Source of the DNA: Mayamaea pseudoterrestris
Lineage: Eukaryota > Bacillariophyta > Bacillariophyceae > Sellaphorales > Sellaphoraceae
Reading direction: 5' to 3'
Length of the DNA: 64,000 bases
NCBI GenBank assembly: GCA_027923505.1
Contig: BROI01000003.1
Span: 930,001 to 994,000, forward strand
In this document: piece by piece, positions 31,903 through 40,885 of the stretch
Layout of the letters: each line of letters begins with the position of its first letter
Numbering within the stretch: position 1 is the first letter of the stretch
Made by a program: the position numbers and the translations under genes
The notes under the pieces: generated by a model
Seen by the model: the letters and a program-made list of their open reading frames with translations, nothing else
Databases searched by the model: none
Told to the model about the DNA's origin: nothing

Positions 31903-33933
31903 CTAGTAACGCCTCTTCCTCTTTGCCGCGGTCGGAGGTTGAGGCTGCATTGATCGTTCTCTTCCCGTGCGCTTGCGCAAGCGATCGCTTCGAGTGGGAA
32001 CTAGAGGCTCACAAACTCCGTCGTGTAGTTTCCACAGCCATTGCTCGTAGAGATTCAGTCGCCACTCACTTTCTTGCTTAACAAGATCTGTATATTCTTT
32101 TCCGATGATTCGAAGACGAAGGCTCGCCTCATCGCGGAGCATGTTGCGAAAGGAATTAATATCTGGCCAAAAAATGGAGTCTGGACGGGGAGGATCATTC
32201 ATTCGCTGCGAAGTTTGTCGTTGCGAAGATCGGCCATCGTAAATTGGTTTGTCTGTCCTCCCCGTCCTCTCCTGCCGCCTTTGCGAACGACCAGTGGCTT
32301 GTCGTGCTTCCGGCTTTACAGTGCCACTGTCTACTCGAGGACGTCGGTGGGTGCTCTTATCGGTTACAGAATGTGGTTGGGGACGGCCAGCAAGGCCAGA
32401 CATGGCCTTAGCCGTTCCTTCTTTTCGTTTTGGGCGATCGACCTTCTCACTTGACCGACTTTTATTATTACTCTTAAACTCACTGGCTTGTTCACGAAAT
32501 AAAATCTTGACCGGGAGTGAGTCTTCCAACAGTCGCCAGCTCATTGGTATACCCTTGCGCGGTCTAGAGAGGCGCTCAATCAAAATCGAGTTGAGTGCTC
32601 CAGGATCAAGTGACTCTATGTCTCTTTCAGTGTAACCAAGCTTGGCGAGATCCAAAAACTTGACACTCCCCCAAGACTGTCCCGACGGGTCACTAAAAAA
32701 GACAACTCGATCATCCACTAAGCTGTCGGAGTCTGTGGAGTCGATAGGTGAATGTACGCCGTCTATAATGAGATCGCCAAATGTTTCTTGACCTCCATTC
32801 GATGCATAATCGTCAAGCTCTAGAATCGCCGCCGCAGCTTGTCTAGGCTCCAAAATCTCGGCGGCTGGTATTGTACTTCTCCAACCGGCTGGGACTCCAA
32901 ACTTTGGTTTTGCCCTCTTCTCGTCGATGATCATGTCTAATGCATCCAGCTTAAGCGTGCGAACGTCCTTCTCCGTATATCCAAGCGTTAGAAACGTAGT
33001 CAGTGGGACCGACACGGCACTACGACGAAATTGAGGTTGAAACATTACCACCCGTGTCTCTTCGTTGTTGTTGTCCGCAGTATAACCTTGTTTTAAAGCT
33101 TGCGGGTTTGCCGTGTCGTTCAAGTCTTTTTCCGTCGGTGGAAGGACTGATGTTGATGTCGTGCTCGATTCATTCGGCATGCCAGTCGAGTTTAAGATAG
33201 TTGCTGCTCCCCTTTCACTGTCAACAAAGACTTCATTAGTAAGCTCTATTATTGTTTCCGAGCCAAGCATGGTCGACTCTGCCTGGCTTACGCTCGCGAA
33301 TCCGGTAGAGTCGTCTCCAGTCTTGACATTGTTGGGGCCAATGATGTCAAACACTTCGGAAGAGTTTGTTTGTGTGGATGACATCGTAGCGAATGTCAGC
33401 TCGTCATCACCGAGCATGTCGCTGAGTTCATCTTTGAGAGTCTGTTCCTCGCTGATTGCTATTTGTTTAACATTCAGTTCATCGTCTGCGTCCAGTTGGC
33501 GCAATGCATCCTTCACGTTATCCGGTTCAGAGAAAGGTGGATCCACATCAGGAACTTGATCGATGGATGAAAGACTTTCCAAGCTGTTTGTTAATTGAAC
33601 TTCCACTTTTCTTTTGGACTCTCTGGAATCGTCGTCTACAGATGCAGATGCATCTTTTCCTAGGGTGTCAACGACAAATTGTCTGTACCAGTCTGGATCC
33701 TCGGCTGCAACTTTGCGATATAAAGTTTCAATGTCGGAAGTCTCCTCATATGGGGACGATGATAGAAAGATAGACCGTCGTGATTGAAATTGCTTGCCAC
33801 ACTCATGCCGTGATGAACACTGAATCCCTCGAAACGATTCGCCCAACTTTGTGCCAAGGAGCAGGACGCACACGAATGGCCATTTCCTTTGCAAAATTCT
33901 GTCAGATATAAACGATTCGTTAAAGCGACACAT
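31903..33933 (-). CDS. plastid-signal protein with an internally duplicated unknown domain
   Basis: A 676-residue intronless protein. The leader has a hydrophobic core WPFVCVLLLGTKLGESF with a cut likely just before the Phe, then an Arg/Ser transit-like region. An acidic Ser/Thr-rich spacer (about 60-300) follows. Two copies of a ~45-residue unit lie near 310-355 and 425-470: LTTFLTLGYTEKDVRTLKLD...KFGVPAGWR and VKFLDLAKLGYTERDIESLD...RKGIPMSWR. A strongly basic Arg/Lys/Gln region and a C-terminal helical part (LRLRIIGKEYTDLVKQESEW) complete it. I know no function. A basic linker and repeats could suit nucleic-acid or ribosome contact in the plastid. Confidence 0.8.
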   Translation of the reverse strand: MCRFNESFISDRILQRKWPFVCVLLLGTKLGESFRGIQCSSRHECGKQFQSRRSIFLSSSPYEETSDIETLYRKVAAEDPDWYRQFVVDTLGKDASASVDDDSRESKRKVEVQLTNSLESLSSIDQVPDVDPPFSEPDNVKDALRQLDADDELNVKQIAISEEQTLKDELSDMLGDDELTFATMSSTQTNSSEVFDIIGPNNVKTGDDSTGFASVSQAESTMLGSETIIELTNEVFVDSERGAATILNSTGMPNESSTTSTSVLPPTEKDLNDTANPQALKQGYTADNNNEETRVVMFQPQFRRSAVSVPLTTFLTLGYTEKDVRTLKLDALDMIIDEKRAKPKFGVPAGWRSTIPAAEILEPRQAAAAILELDDYASNGGQETFGDLIIDGVHSPIDSTDSDSLVDDRVVFFSDPSGQSWGSVKFLDLAKLGYTERDIESLDPGALNSILIERLSRPRKGIPMSWRLLEDSLPVKILFREQASEFKSNNKSRSSEKVDRPKRKEGTAKAMSGLAGRPQPHSVTDKSTHRRPRVDSGTVKPEARQATGRSQRRQERTGRTDKPIYDGRSSQRQTSQRMNDPPRPDSIFWPDINSFRNMLRDEASLRLRIIGKEYTDLVKQESEWRLNLYEQWLWKLHDGVCEPLVPTRSDRLRKRTGRERSMQPQPPTAAKRKRRY

Positions 33934-34356
33934 TAATGTTTTCGTTAGAGTGTTTCTTGACGTCCATCGGGGTGCTAGTGCTCGCAGTCAACGACTGAGA
34001 ATTGCTATCGATGCGGAGGAACAAAACCTTGTGCCAGTACCGGTAGGAGTAAATGCTGTACTCTTCGAGCTATAGTACCAAAAACTTTGATTTTCACAGT
34101 TTCTGGTAGTACTCTTTGAGTTATAGTGGCAAAAACATTGATTTACCTTGTACACTTCGTGCTATAGTGCCAAAAACTTTGATTTTTTTCAAAAGGTATT
34201 GGCGGTATTATCTGGTCCACAGTCGGAGTCGGACCGTTACTCGCGAGGCGCCTTCCAAAGGCTGCTCTACTGCACAATGGTAGTCTCGTCATCATCTTCA
34301 TTCATTCCCCCTTCCTCTATCAGCAAACGAAAACTCGTCATGCCGTTGTCTTTAAT
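33934..34356. promoter_or_regulatory. divergent intergenic region with three copies of a dispersed repeat core
   Basis: This lies between two divergent starts (33933 and 34357). Three copies of a core like tatagtgccaaaaactttga start near 34071, 34122 and 34163. The same core forms a regular array at 38986-39289. A taccggta palindrome sits at 34038-34045. Confidence 0.6.
34071..34190. repeat. three irregular copies of the gtgccaaaaactttgatt repeat
   Basis: Copies begin at about 34071, 34122 and 34163 (spacing 51 and 41). Each has tatagt(a/g)(c/g)caaaaac(t/a)ttgatt. They are related to the 52-bp array at 38986-39289. Confidence 0.8.
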
Positions 34357-35334
34357 ATGACAAGAATACGCAATGGTTGTCATTTTGGCCTTTTTGCTGT
34401 CTTTCTGTTCACTTATTTGACTGGATTTTGCCTTTGCATTCGCACACGGTTGACTTGGATCAACGGCATCGGGCATACACTACAACACATGAAGGAAGGT
34501 CAAGCTTCTATAAGTGCTCGATTTTGTGGCAAAAAGGTTGAATGGTGTCACAATCCAACGGCCATGTCTCATGACGAAGACTGGAGAGGGTACCTTGGCG
34601 ATTTAACTCAAGCAACGAGCCAAAAATTCGGCAAAATTACGATTGAAGTCGAAACGCTCACGCAACATCTGCGTCAAGCCATTCAGAAAGTTGGAAGACG
34701 AGGAGTCGTGGTTCACATTGCCCACTCGCAAGGTGCGCTCATCACAGCTCTTGCGTGTCGGCAGTTGACGCTGGAAGAAATGAGTCGAATGGAAGTTCTT
34801 TGCTTTGGAGGTGCCGCCTGTCTGCAACGAACCGTTGCCACACCCTTTCGACGATGTATGAACTATTATTCTATCAACGATCCTTTGCTGCTGTTGAATC
34901 CGGAAGCGCTGCAAGCACTCCGTAGTGGATTTGTCGAGCAGCAAGAGTTCTGCTTTCTATCGCCTCGACTCGGAGATCCGATTCTGGATCATGCTTTGCT
35001 CAACCCAACGTATGCCCAGGCGCTCGAATGGGAAGGAGCTCGGTTTGAGCGAATGTATGTGCCCATTGTTTATCGAGTTTGGAGGCGACTATGGCTGGCG
35101 ATTCTTCTGGTGCGTGCGACTGTGGAACCAAGAATCATCGCAGCGCTCCAATCGCTCATGCGGCCAGTGCTACGTTGGGTTGCAACTCAGGCATACGCAA
35201 TTCATAATCGTGTTGTAAAGCCAGTGATGGTTGTGCTGCTGCTGTTCATTGAATGGATAGCAAGACTGCTATTTGGTGAAAGAGAAAAGTTTGTACCGGC
35301 TCGCGAGTTTCTCAGCGAGGCGATGGCAAAGTAG
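34357..35334 (+). CDS. alpha/beta-hydrolase-like membrane protein of unknown function
   Basis: A 325-residue protein with an N-terminal hydrophobic segment (FGLFAVFLFTYLTGFCLCI) and a C-terminal one (VVKPVMVVLLLFIEWIARLLF). Between them, VVVHIAHSQGALITALACRQL has the strand-Ser-helix nucleophile elbow of lipases in an H-S-Q-G form instead of G-x-S-x-G. It is preceded by WINGIGHTL and EWCHNPTAMSHDEDW. Similar proteins occur in heterokont genomes to my knowledge. The matching catalytic Asp and His are not clear, so hydrolase activity is uncertain. Confidence 0.75.
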   Translation: MTRIRNGCHFGLFAVFLFTYLTGFCLCIRTRLTWINGIGHTLQHMKEGQASISARFCGKKVEWCHNPTAMSHDEDWRGYLGDLTQATSQKFGKITIEVETLTQHLRQAIQKVGRRGVVVHIAHSQGALITALACRQLTLEEMSRMEVLCFGGAACLQRTVATPFRRCMNYYSINDPLLLLNPEALQALRSGFVEQQEFCFLSPRLGDPILDHALLNPTYAQALEWEGARFERMYVPIVYRVWRRLWLAILLVRATVEPRIIAALQSLMRPVLRWVATQAYAIHNRVVKPVMVVLLLFIEWIARLLFGEREKFVPAREFLSEAMAK

Positions 35335-35792
35335 ACAGCCATTGTTGTTTGCCACCTGCGACGAAACGAGCAGTATAAAACTTGTTTGTAATACGTACAT
35401 ATTCGGACATGTTTGACGCGACAAATTGCAGCGGATGCCACTTTATCATGCACGAGGTCGCAGCTAGCCATGATGGACGGTGCGGAATGTCACAATGGTC
35501 TGCAAACCTTCTTCTTAAAAACGATACTGATATGTATGAGAGCATTAGACTGTCGCTTGTGACTTGGAAACCGTCACCATACCATCAATTACACTTTTTT
35601 AAACACACAGGTAGACTATTTTATCACCGCTGCGACAATATTCGACGACTGCATCCTCGCGTCCCTCCGCAAAATGGCATGAACGCTGCCACTTATTCTT
35701 TGCCTACATTCGTTACACGTTACACGATCTTTAGTTGCCTTATTCAAAGAGCCAACTTATCATCGATCAGATTGTGAGAAGCCTACCAAGCC
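35335..35792. other. intergenic stretch upstream of DNAJC17
   Basis: 458 bases. A 131-codon frame (35382-35777) is open on the plus strand but has no recognisable family or targeting signal and ends 16 bases before the DNAJC17 start. It is more likely leader sequence than a gene. Confidence 0.4.
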
Positions 35793-36905
35793 ATGTCGAA
35801 CAATAACGAAATGCCTGATAAGGATCCGTTTCAGGTCCTTGGAGTTTCGTTTGAGGCGACGGATACGGAAATTAACAAGGCTTTTCGGAAACTCGCTCTT
35901 AAACTGCACCCCGACAAGCAACAAAATCTGTCAGAAACGCAAAAAACCAAAATGGCTCAGGAATTTCACGATGTGCAGCAGGCGAAAGCATTCCTGTCAG
36001 ATGCTGAGTATGCATCAGCCAGAGCCAAATACAAGGCAAAGCTGGCGTCCCTGCGCTTGCGACGAGCAGCCGATGAAGCGAGAAACAAAACAATGTCGAT
36101 GAATCGCAAACGAATGAGGGAAAATTTACAAAAGCAGGAGGCTCAGGCTAGTAAAAACATGGATGGTCGGCAAAGAACGATGCAGCGAAACAAGCAGGAC
36201 GACGATGTACTCAACGGCTTGCGCAAGGAAGGTAGCAATCTACGTGAGGAAATGGCAAATCGAATGGCAGCGGACCGTGCATTAAAGGAAGCACAATGGA
36301 AGGCAAAGCTGGAGGACCGACAAGTCCGTTTAAAGTGGAGCCGAAAGAAGATTGGCGTCAGTCCTTCTGACGACTCACTCGCCAAGCTACTGCAGCGATT
36401 TGGAATCGTTGAACGAGTTGAAATGCTAGGTACCAAAGGTAATTCAGCGCTTGTCACTTTTAAGGATGCGATAAGTGTTACGCCATGCGTCGAGTTCTAC
36501 AAGGAGTCTGAAGAATTGCGAGCCTCCTACATTGGCAAGCGAAAGGACAGGGAGGATTCTACAGAAGTTCAAGCTACTGCTGATGCGTATGCCTCGAACA
36601 AAGCTCGCATGCATGATGCAGAATCCATTTCGGACTGGAAATTACGTCGAGAAGCAGAGCGAGAGAAGTATTTGCGGCAAATGGAAGGCGAGGAAAATGG
36701 TACACAGCCTCTATCGCCGAAGGCAGTGCCGAACCGCAACTTTCCGCCTGCATTTCCGAGTGACTATGAGGGCCTCGAACCATTCCAAAAACTAGAAAAG
36801 GCCGAAGAGATCCTTCTTGTTGGATTAATTACCAAGGACAGAATTGAACGTTTGAAGGTTCGTCATGGAGAATCCGAGAACGCCGCTGGCGACATCATGA
36901 GTTGA
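35793..36905 (+). CDS. DNAJC17: DNAJC17/Cwf23-type J-domain splicing factor
   Basis: A 370-residue intronless protein. The J domain covers about residues 9-75 (DPFQVLGVSFEATDTEINKA) with the HPD tripeptide in LHPDKQQN. A long Arg/Lys/Met/Gln-rich coiled helix follows. An RRM-like domain lies at about 178-235 (VRLKWSRKKIGVSPSDDSLAKL with ALVTFKDA), and a C-terminal acidic part ends the protein. This order (J domain, helix, RRM) is that of DNAJC17 and yeast Cwf23, which act in the spliceosome. Its last 43 bases overlap the 3' end of the carrier gene on the other strand. Confidence 0.9.
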   Translation: MSNNNEMPDKDPFQVLGVSFEATDTEINKAFRKLALKLHPDKQQNLSETQKTKMAQEFHDVQQAKAFLSDAEYASARAKYKAKLASLRLRRAADEARNKTMSMNRKRMRENLQKQEAQASKNMDGRQRTMQRNKQDDDVLNGLRKEGSNLREEMANRMAADRALKEAQWKAKLEDRQVRLKWSRKKIGVSPSDDSLAKLLQRFGIVERVEMLGTKGNSALVTFKDAISVTPCVEFYKESEELRASYIGKRKDREDSTEVQATADAYASNKARMHDAESISDWKLRREAEREKYLRQMEGEENGTQPLSPKAVPNRNFPPAFPSDYEGLEPFQKLEKAEEILLVGLITKDRIERLKVRHGESENAAGDIMS

Positions 36906-38962
36906 TAGACTTGGGTCAGATCCGCAGGACTCACACCAGCGCATGCTCTGAACGCATCGTAGAGAAGGAACTGACCAGCAATGATGCACGTCGCCCAAAT
37001 AGATCGACTTCCTACTCCGCGAAAAAGACGGCCGAGTCCTTCGACACGAACCATGGTCATGCCGGTGCTCCACAAACTTTGCTTTGTGAACTCGGTGTCT
37101 TGCGCTTTTAAGGTCAAAACAGCGTCGGCAGGCTGCGACACAACGGCCGACAATGCTCCCGAAAAGGCGCCGGCACAGAGACTGACGATGAGCGATGTCC
37201 ACGTTTCGTCCTGCAGGCTTGGCCAGATGGAATACAAAAAGGCACAAGCTCGTTCAAACGCGATGAATTTGACGGATCCAAAGATGACTTGTCGGGTTAG
37301 CAGCGATGAGAAGCCAGAGTAAGCTCCTTGCCATCCCAAGCTCGGATTTTCGTTCGAGATGATTCGAAGGGTGCCGGCCAAACCAAGAGCTCGATATTTT
37401 TCTGGATTGGCAACGACCCTGATGCGTGCAGCTTCTATGGGAGTTAGCAACAGACTGGCAACGATCGACGCCAGTGCTCCGGCAAGTATAGCTATGCCAT
37501 CAGAGTTTGCTGCAACGACGTCCTCTGGTAATAGTTTCAAAGTAAGTAACCTTTTGAAAAACGTGTAACAGGGATATACGGACGCGCCATACCATAGATA
37601 CCCTAGAAGCGTCGCTTGAGCACCCAGAAACAGCCCTTCAGCACCTTCCTCGCGCAGAATTCGTCGTCCAGTGTTTAGAAAGCCCTTGTATTGCTCCGAA
37701 TCTATTTGCGTTCTGGTTTTGGTTACATCGATGGGAATTACAAAAGCATGTGTCAGTGCACACCCGACTGCCCCTGACAGTCCCAATCTCGCGTATGTGT
37801 ACACTGAATAATCTGCCTGATCGCGCGTGAGCGGATCCTTCGCGACAAGGCCAAACTCACCGCCGATGGCGGGATAAATGGTGAAATATGATGCGTCTGC
37901 TACTGGGATGCATTTATAACCCAATGGCAGCAGCCCAGTCACGTCCATCTGGAAAGTTGAAGCTATTTGCGGCGAATTTGACGTAATGGCATCGGTTTCT
38001 ATCGAAATGGATCGAAGCCTTGAGACAGGTTGATCTTTTGCTGGCAACAAGGCGAACAGCAAAGCAATTTGTCGTCTCGACTCCCTGTCATGTCCATATT
38101 GCTGAGTGAATCGGTCCCATAGTAGTTCATAGGCCTGTTGAGGAGATGCACGCTCGAGTAAATAGCTAGCAATGCTCAACTCGAGCGACTTGGCCATGCT
38201 GCCAAATTTGTGTCGCAGTTTACCACGACGTTCACTTTTCGAAAGCAAAGAATAAGATCTTTCCAGATTACTCCACCATGACTGTGCACTTGGATCGTAA
38301 TGAATGAGAAAGCGGGTAGCATACGTCACAAACTCTGGCAACACGTGTGGACATGTCGATGCAACATTAGTGGATTGTCGGCTTAAATCAGTCCATTTAC
38401 CATCTCCGAGCAGCAAATTTTCAAGCTCATCTCCAGCTGTTGCATGGGCAGCTCTGGACCCAAATACTGCCGCTCCGCTCATAAACATGGCATTGATAGC
38501 CACTCGGCGATGGATGATTTTCGTCATCGGCGCTTTCTCAATCATTGGCTCGTCAATGTCCTTCGTAGAGCCAAGAATATGTATGCAGGCACCCAAAGAT
38601 CGGCTTATTCTTCGGCTACGATATGCATTGAAAGAAGATGCAAATAGGAAATGCTGCTGCTGAAATGCAGCGATGATAAATGCAAAGATGTACAAACATT
38701 TCGTGGTTATCGCATTGAAACGATTGGCGAACGTCGTTTGAGAACGGAAAAATCGACTTTCTTCTTTCCTAAGCTTTCCTATTCCTCTTCCTTGCGTTCT
38801 TTGGCCTGTTTGTGCGTTGAAGGTATCTACTGGGGCTTCATAGCCACCATGGTTGACCATCATTGAGCCGTCGAAAGAATGAAGGCGCACAATCTGTCTT
38901 CGCTTCAACATCGCACTGCTCTCAATTCCTTGGCCTTCATGCCTCGGGTCCGATCGTGCCAA
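36863..38962 (-). CDS. mitochondrial-carrier-family protein with plastid-type leader and extra N-terminal domain
   Basis: The 699-residue frame ends in a complete three-repeat carrier (about 400-690), shown by the signatures PIDVTKTR, PIEAARIR and QPADAVLTLK. Ahead of it sits a hydrophobic stretch CLYIFAFIIAAFQQQHFLFASSFNAYRSRR (residues about 88-117), which looks like a heterokont plastid signal ending ASSF. Then comes HRRVAINAMFMSGAAVFGSRAAHATAG, a twin-arginine-like segment with an AxA site, and a ~200-residue soluble domain I do not recognise. The true start is unclear, because about 85 residues precede the signal and an unseen intron or inner start is possible. A plastid-envelope carrier is inferred. 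Confidence 0.75.
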   Translation of the reverse strand: MARSDPRHEGQGIESSAMLKRRQIVRLHSFDGSMMVNHGGYEAPVDTFNAQTGQRTQGRGIGKLRKEESRFFRSQTTFANRFNAITTKCLYIFAFIIAAFQQQHFLFASSFNAYRSRRISRSLGACIHILGSTKDIDEPMIEKAPMTKIIHRRVAINAMFMSGAAVFGSRAAHATAGDELENLLLGDGKWTDLSRQSTNVASTCPHVLPEFVTYATRFLIHYDPSAQSWWSNLERSYSLLSKSERRGKLRHKFGSMAKSLELSIASYLLERASPQQAYELLWDRFTQQYGHDRESRRQIALLFALLPAKDQPVSRLRSISIETDAITSNSPQIASTFQMDVTGLLPLGYKCIPVADASYFTIYPAIGGEFGLVAKDPLTRDQADYSVYTYARLGLSGAVGCALTHAFVIPIDVTKTRTQIDSEQYKGFLNTGRRILREEGAEGLFLGAQATLLGYLWYGASVYPCYTFFKRLLTLKLLPEDVVAANSDGIAILAGALASIVASLLLTPIEAARIRVVANPEKYRALGLAGTLRIISNENPSLGWQGAYSGFSSLLTRQVIFGSVKFIAFERACAFLYSIWPSLQDETWTSLIVSLCAGAFSGALSAVVSQPADAVLTLKAQDTEFTKQSLWSTGMTMVRVEGLGRLFRGVGSRSIWATCIIAGQFLLYDAFRACAGVSPADLTQVYQLMMSPAAFSDSP

Positions 38963-39407
38963 ATTTTGTCTCAGTACTTCTTAATCCATAGTGCCAAAAA
39001 CTTTGATTCTCAACGGTTATCACTACTACACTCTAGACCATAGTGCCAAAAACTTTTATTTTCAACGGTCGTCAAGACTACACTTTGGACCATAATGCCA
39101 AAAACTTTGATTTTCAACGGTCGTCAAGACTACACTTTCGGCCATAATGCCAAAAACTTGGATTTTCAACGGTTACCAATAGTACACTCTGAACCATATT
39201 GCCAAAAACTTTGATTTTCAACGGTCGTCAATGTTACTCTCCGGGTCATAGTGCCAAAAACTTTGATTTTCAACGGCAGTCGTAGCGGCAACTTAACAAT
39301 CTACGGTACTACCACTGCGACGCTCTCTGGTTTTCGATGGATTGGTCTTTGGTGGTCGACGCGTGAACTCACGACCAACCATGGACGCAATTCCCTACAA
39401 TTCGACA
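38963..39407. promoter_or_regulatory. divergent intergenic region with the 52-bp array
   Basis: This lies between the divergent carrier and TPR-SAP genes. Most of it is the six-unit tandem array. No other element was recognised. Confidence 0.6.
38986..39289. repeat. 52-bp tandem array, six units
   Basis: Units start at 38986, 39038, 39090, 39142, 39194 and 39246, exactly 52 bases apart. The consensus is ccatagtgccaaaaacttt followed by gattttcaacggtcgtcaa and a tacactctg-like end. The first half is more conserved than the second. The same core occurs three times at 34071-34190, also between divergent genes. Confidence 0.92.
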
Positions 39408-40691
39408 ATGAGACTGCCTTTACAACATCGTTTACTACCAGTCTGTCTTTTGGCAGAATTTCTAGCATGCGTCAGCAGCTTTACACTTTTAAACAATCAT
39501 CCGCAACAGCAAATTAGCAGGATGATCCTTCTCCACGCCGCAACATCCGACAGCGATCATGTTTCTGCCGCAGCTCGTGCTCGTCGCGAGGAGGAGAGCC
39601 GACGATTGGAACGACGCGAGGATGTCATCGTTGGTCAAACATCGGCCAAACCGGGAGCCAAAGACTTTGAAATTAATTCACGAGTAACCGAGCAAGCCTG
39701 GCTTTCCCAAGCGAGTCAAATTGAACGACAAGTCTACGAATACACTGAACGAGGCATGAATTCTTTAAAGATGCTTCAAATTGAAAATGCTGTTGAATAT
39801 TTTGATCGAGTCTTTCAATTACGGCCACAGACATATTTATGGCAGGCTGGAGTGGCCAAATTCTATATGAATGACTTGGAAGGGGCTGCCGACATTTTTA
39901 CGAGAACCGCGCAAACATATGAATCACTCTTCGGCGAGTCTGCAAGTGAGGAACGAATATGGAGGAATGCGTGTCTACTAAAAATGTATTCCAGTAAGAG
40001 CAGAGCGAGTCGAAAGGTGCTGGATGAGCAAGGCGGCGGAATAGAATCCTTGCTGTCGCCCATGCCGGAAGTGGTCGACGACGATGATTCAAGGACCATG
40101 ACGGAGCGACGAAAGGTGATGCGACTAGCACTGGATCTCTTCTCTTCGTCTGTCCGCAAAGACTTTGCTGGCGTGGTCTTGTCGCGGGCCAAACTACGAG
40201 CCATTGGTGGTCGCGCGAACCAGTCGGCGGGCCTTGACCGCAAAATGTGGAAGCTCACGGCGTGGTATTACCTTGGTTTACATTACGATGTACTTGGTGA
40301 GCGGGAAGAGAGCAAGAGATGCATGAAGACTGCCTTGAAATTGTGTCCGTCGATTGGTGGTAATGCCGATGATATCGTGCATTCACTACCATTGATTCAC
40401 ATGACTCGTCGGGATTTTTTTGATGACGACGACATGGAAACGGATGCGTCAATGCCCGTTGGCCGGCGAGGCAAGACGTCGCCTCTGCGAGTTTTGATGA
40501 AGAGTGCCGTTGCTGGAAGAACTGTCGACCCCATTGTAGCCGAATCCATAGAAGACAGTTTGTTAAAGATGCGGCATGCTGACCTCAAGGCAGCTCTCAA
40601 AGAAAGGGGACTCTTGTGTAACGGCATGAAGGAGGAACTTTTGAAACGAATGTTTCAAACACTTATCGAGGAGGTTGTACGCTTAGAGTAA
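39408..40691 (+). CDS. plastid-signal TPR protein with C-terminal SAP domain
   Basis: From Met at 39408 the protein has 427 residues; an upstream in-frame Met at 39342 adds 22. The leader LLPVCLLAEFLACVSSFTLL is a signal peptide ending SSF, a variant of the plastid motif. Helical TPR-like pairs follow (AVEYFDRVFQLRPQTYLWQAG, LEGAADIFTRTAQTYESLFG, and later TAWYYLGLHYDVLGEREESK with MKTALKLCP). The C-terminus SLLKMRHADLKAALKERGLL with CNGMKEELLKRM is a SAP helix-extended-loop-helix, a DNA/RNA-binding fold. A plastid nucleoid or RNA role is inferred. Confidence 0.82.
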   Translation: MRLPLQHRLLPVCLLAEFLACVSSFTLLNNHPQQQISRMILLHAATSDSDHVSAAARARREEESRRLERREDVIVGQTSAKPGAKDFEINSRVTEQAWLSQASQIERQVYEYTERGMNSLKMLQIENAVEYFDRVFQLRPQTYLWQAGVAKFYMNDLEGAADIFTRTAQTYESLFGESASEERIWRNACLLKMYSSKSRASRKVLDEQGGGIESLLSPMPEVVDDDDSRTMTERRKVMRLALDLFSSSVRKDFAGVVLSRAKLRAIGGRANQSAGLDRKMWKLTAWYYLGLHYDVLGEREESKRCMKTALKLCPSIGGNADDIVHSLPLIHMTRRDFFDDDDMETDASMPVGRRGKTSPLRVLMKSAVAGRTVDPIVAESIEDSLLKMRHADLKAALKERGLLCNGMKEELLKRMFQTLIEEVVRLE

Positions 40692-40751
40692 TGTAGTAAC
40701 TATTGTATGAAAAGCTGTACAAATTCCATTTGCAAGCTTACCATGTCGCTC

Positions 40752-40794
40752 CTACCCTACCAAGACATGACCGCGCCATGTACCGGTAGGGTAG
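40752..40794. repeat. 10-bp perfect inverted repeat in a tail-to-tail gap
   Basis: The arms ctaccctacc (40752-40761) and ggtagggtag (40785-40794) are exact reverse complements around a 23-base loop, between two convergent genes. It overlaps a taccggta palindrome. It could form a hairpin at the 3' ends of the transcripts. No function is shown. Confidence 0.7.
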
Positions 40795-40885
40795 ACGTAG
40801 CATCGAGGTGCGTTTTAAAAACAGTACTGTAGCTTACAGGCAATATTTTTAATGATTCGTGCTACGCCGGTGTACTAATATTATC

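Noticed and set aside
35382-35777. 131-codon frame upstream of DNAJC17
   Set aside because: No family, no targeting signal and no neighbouring splice logic. It is most likely chance or leader sequence.
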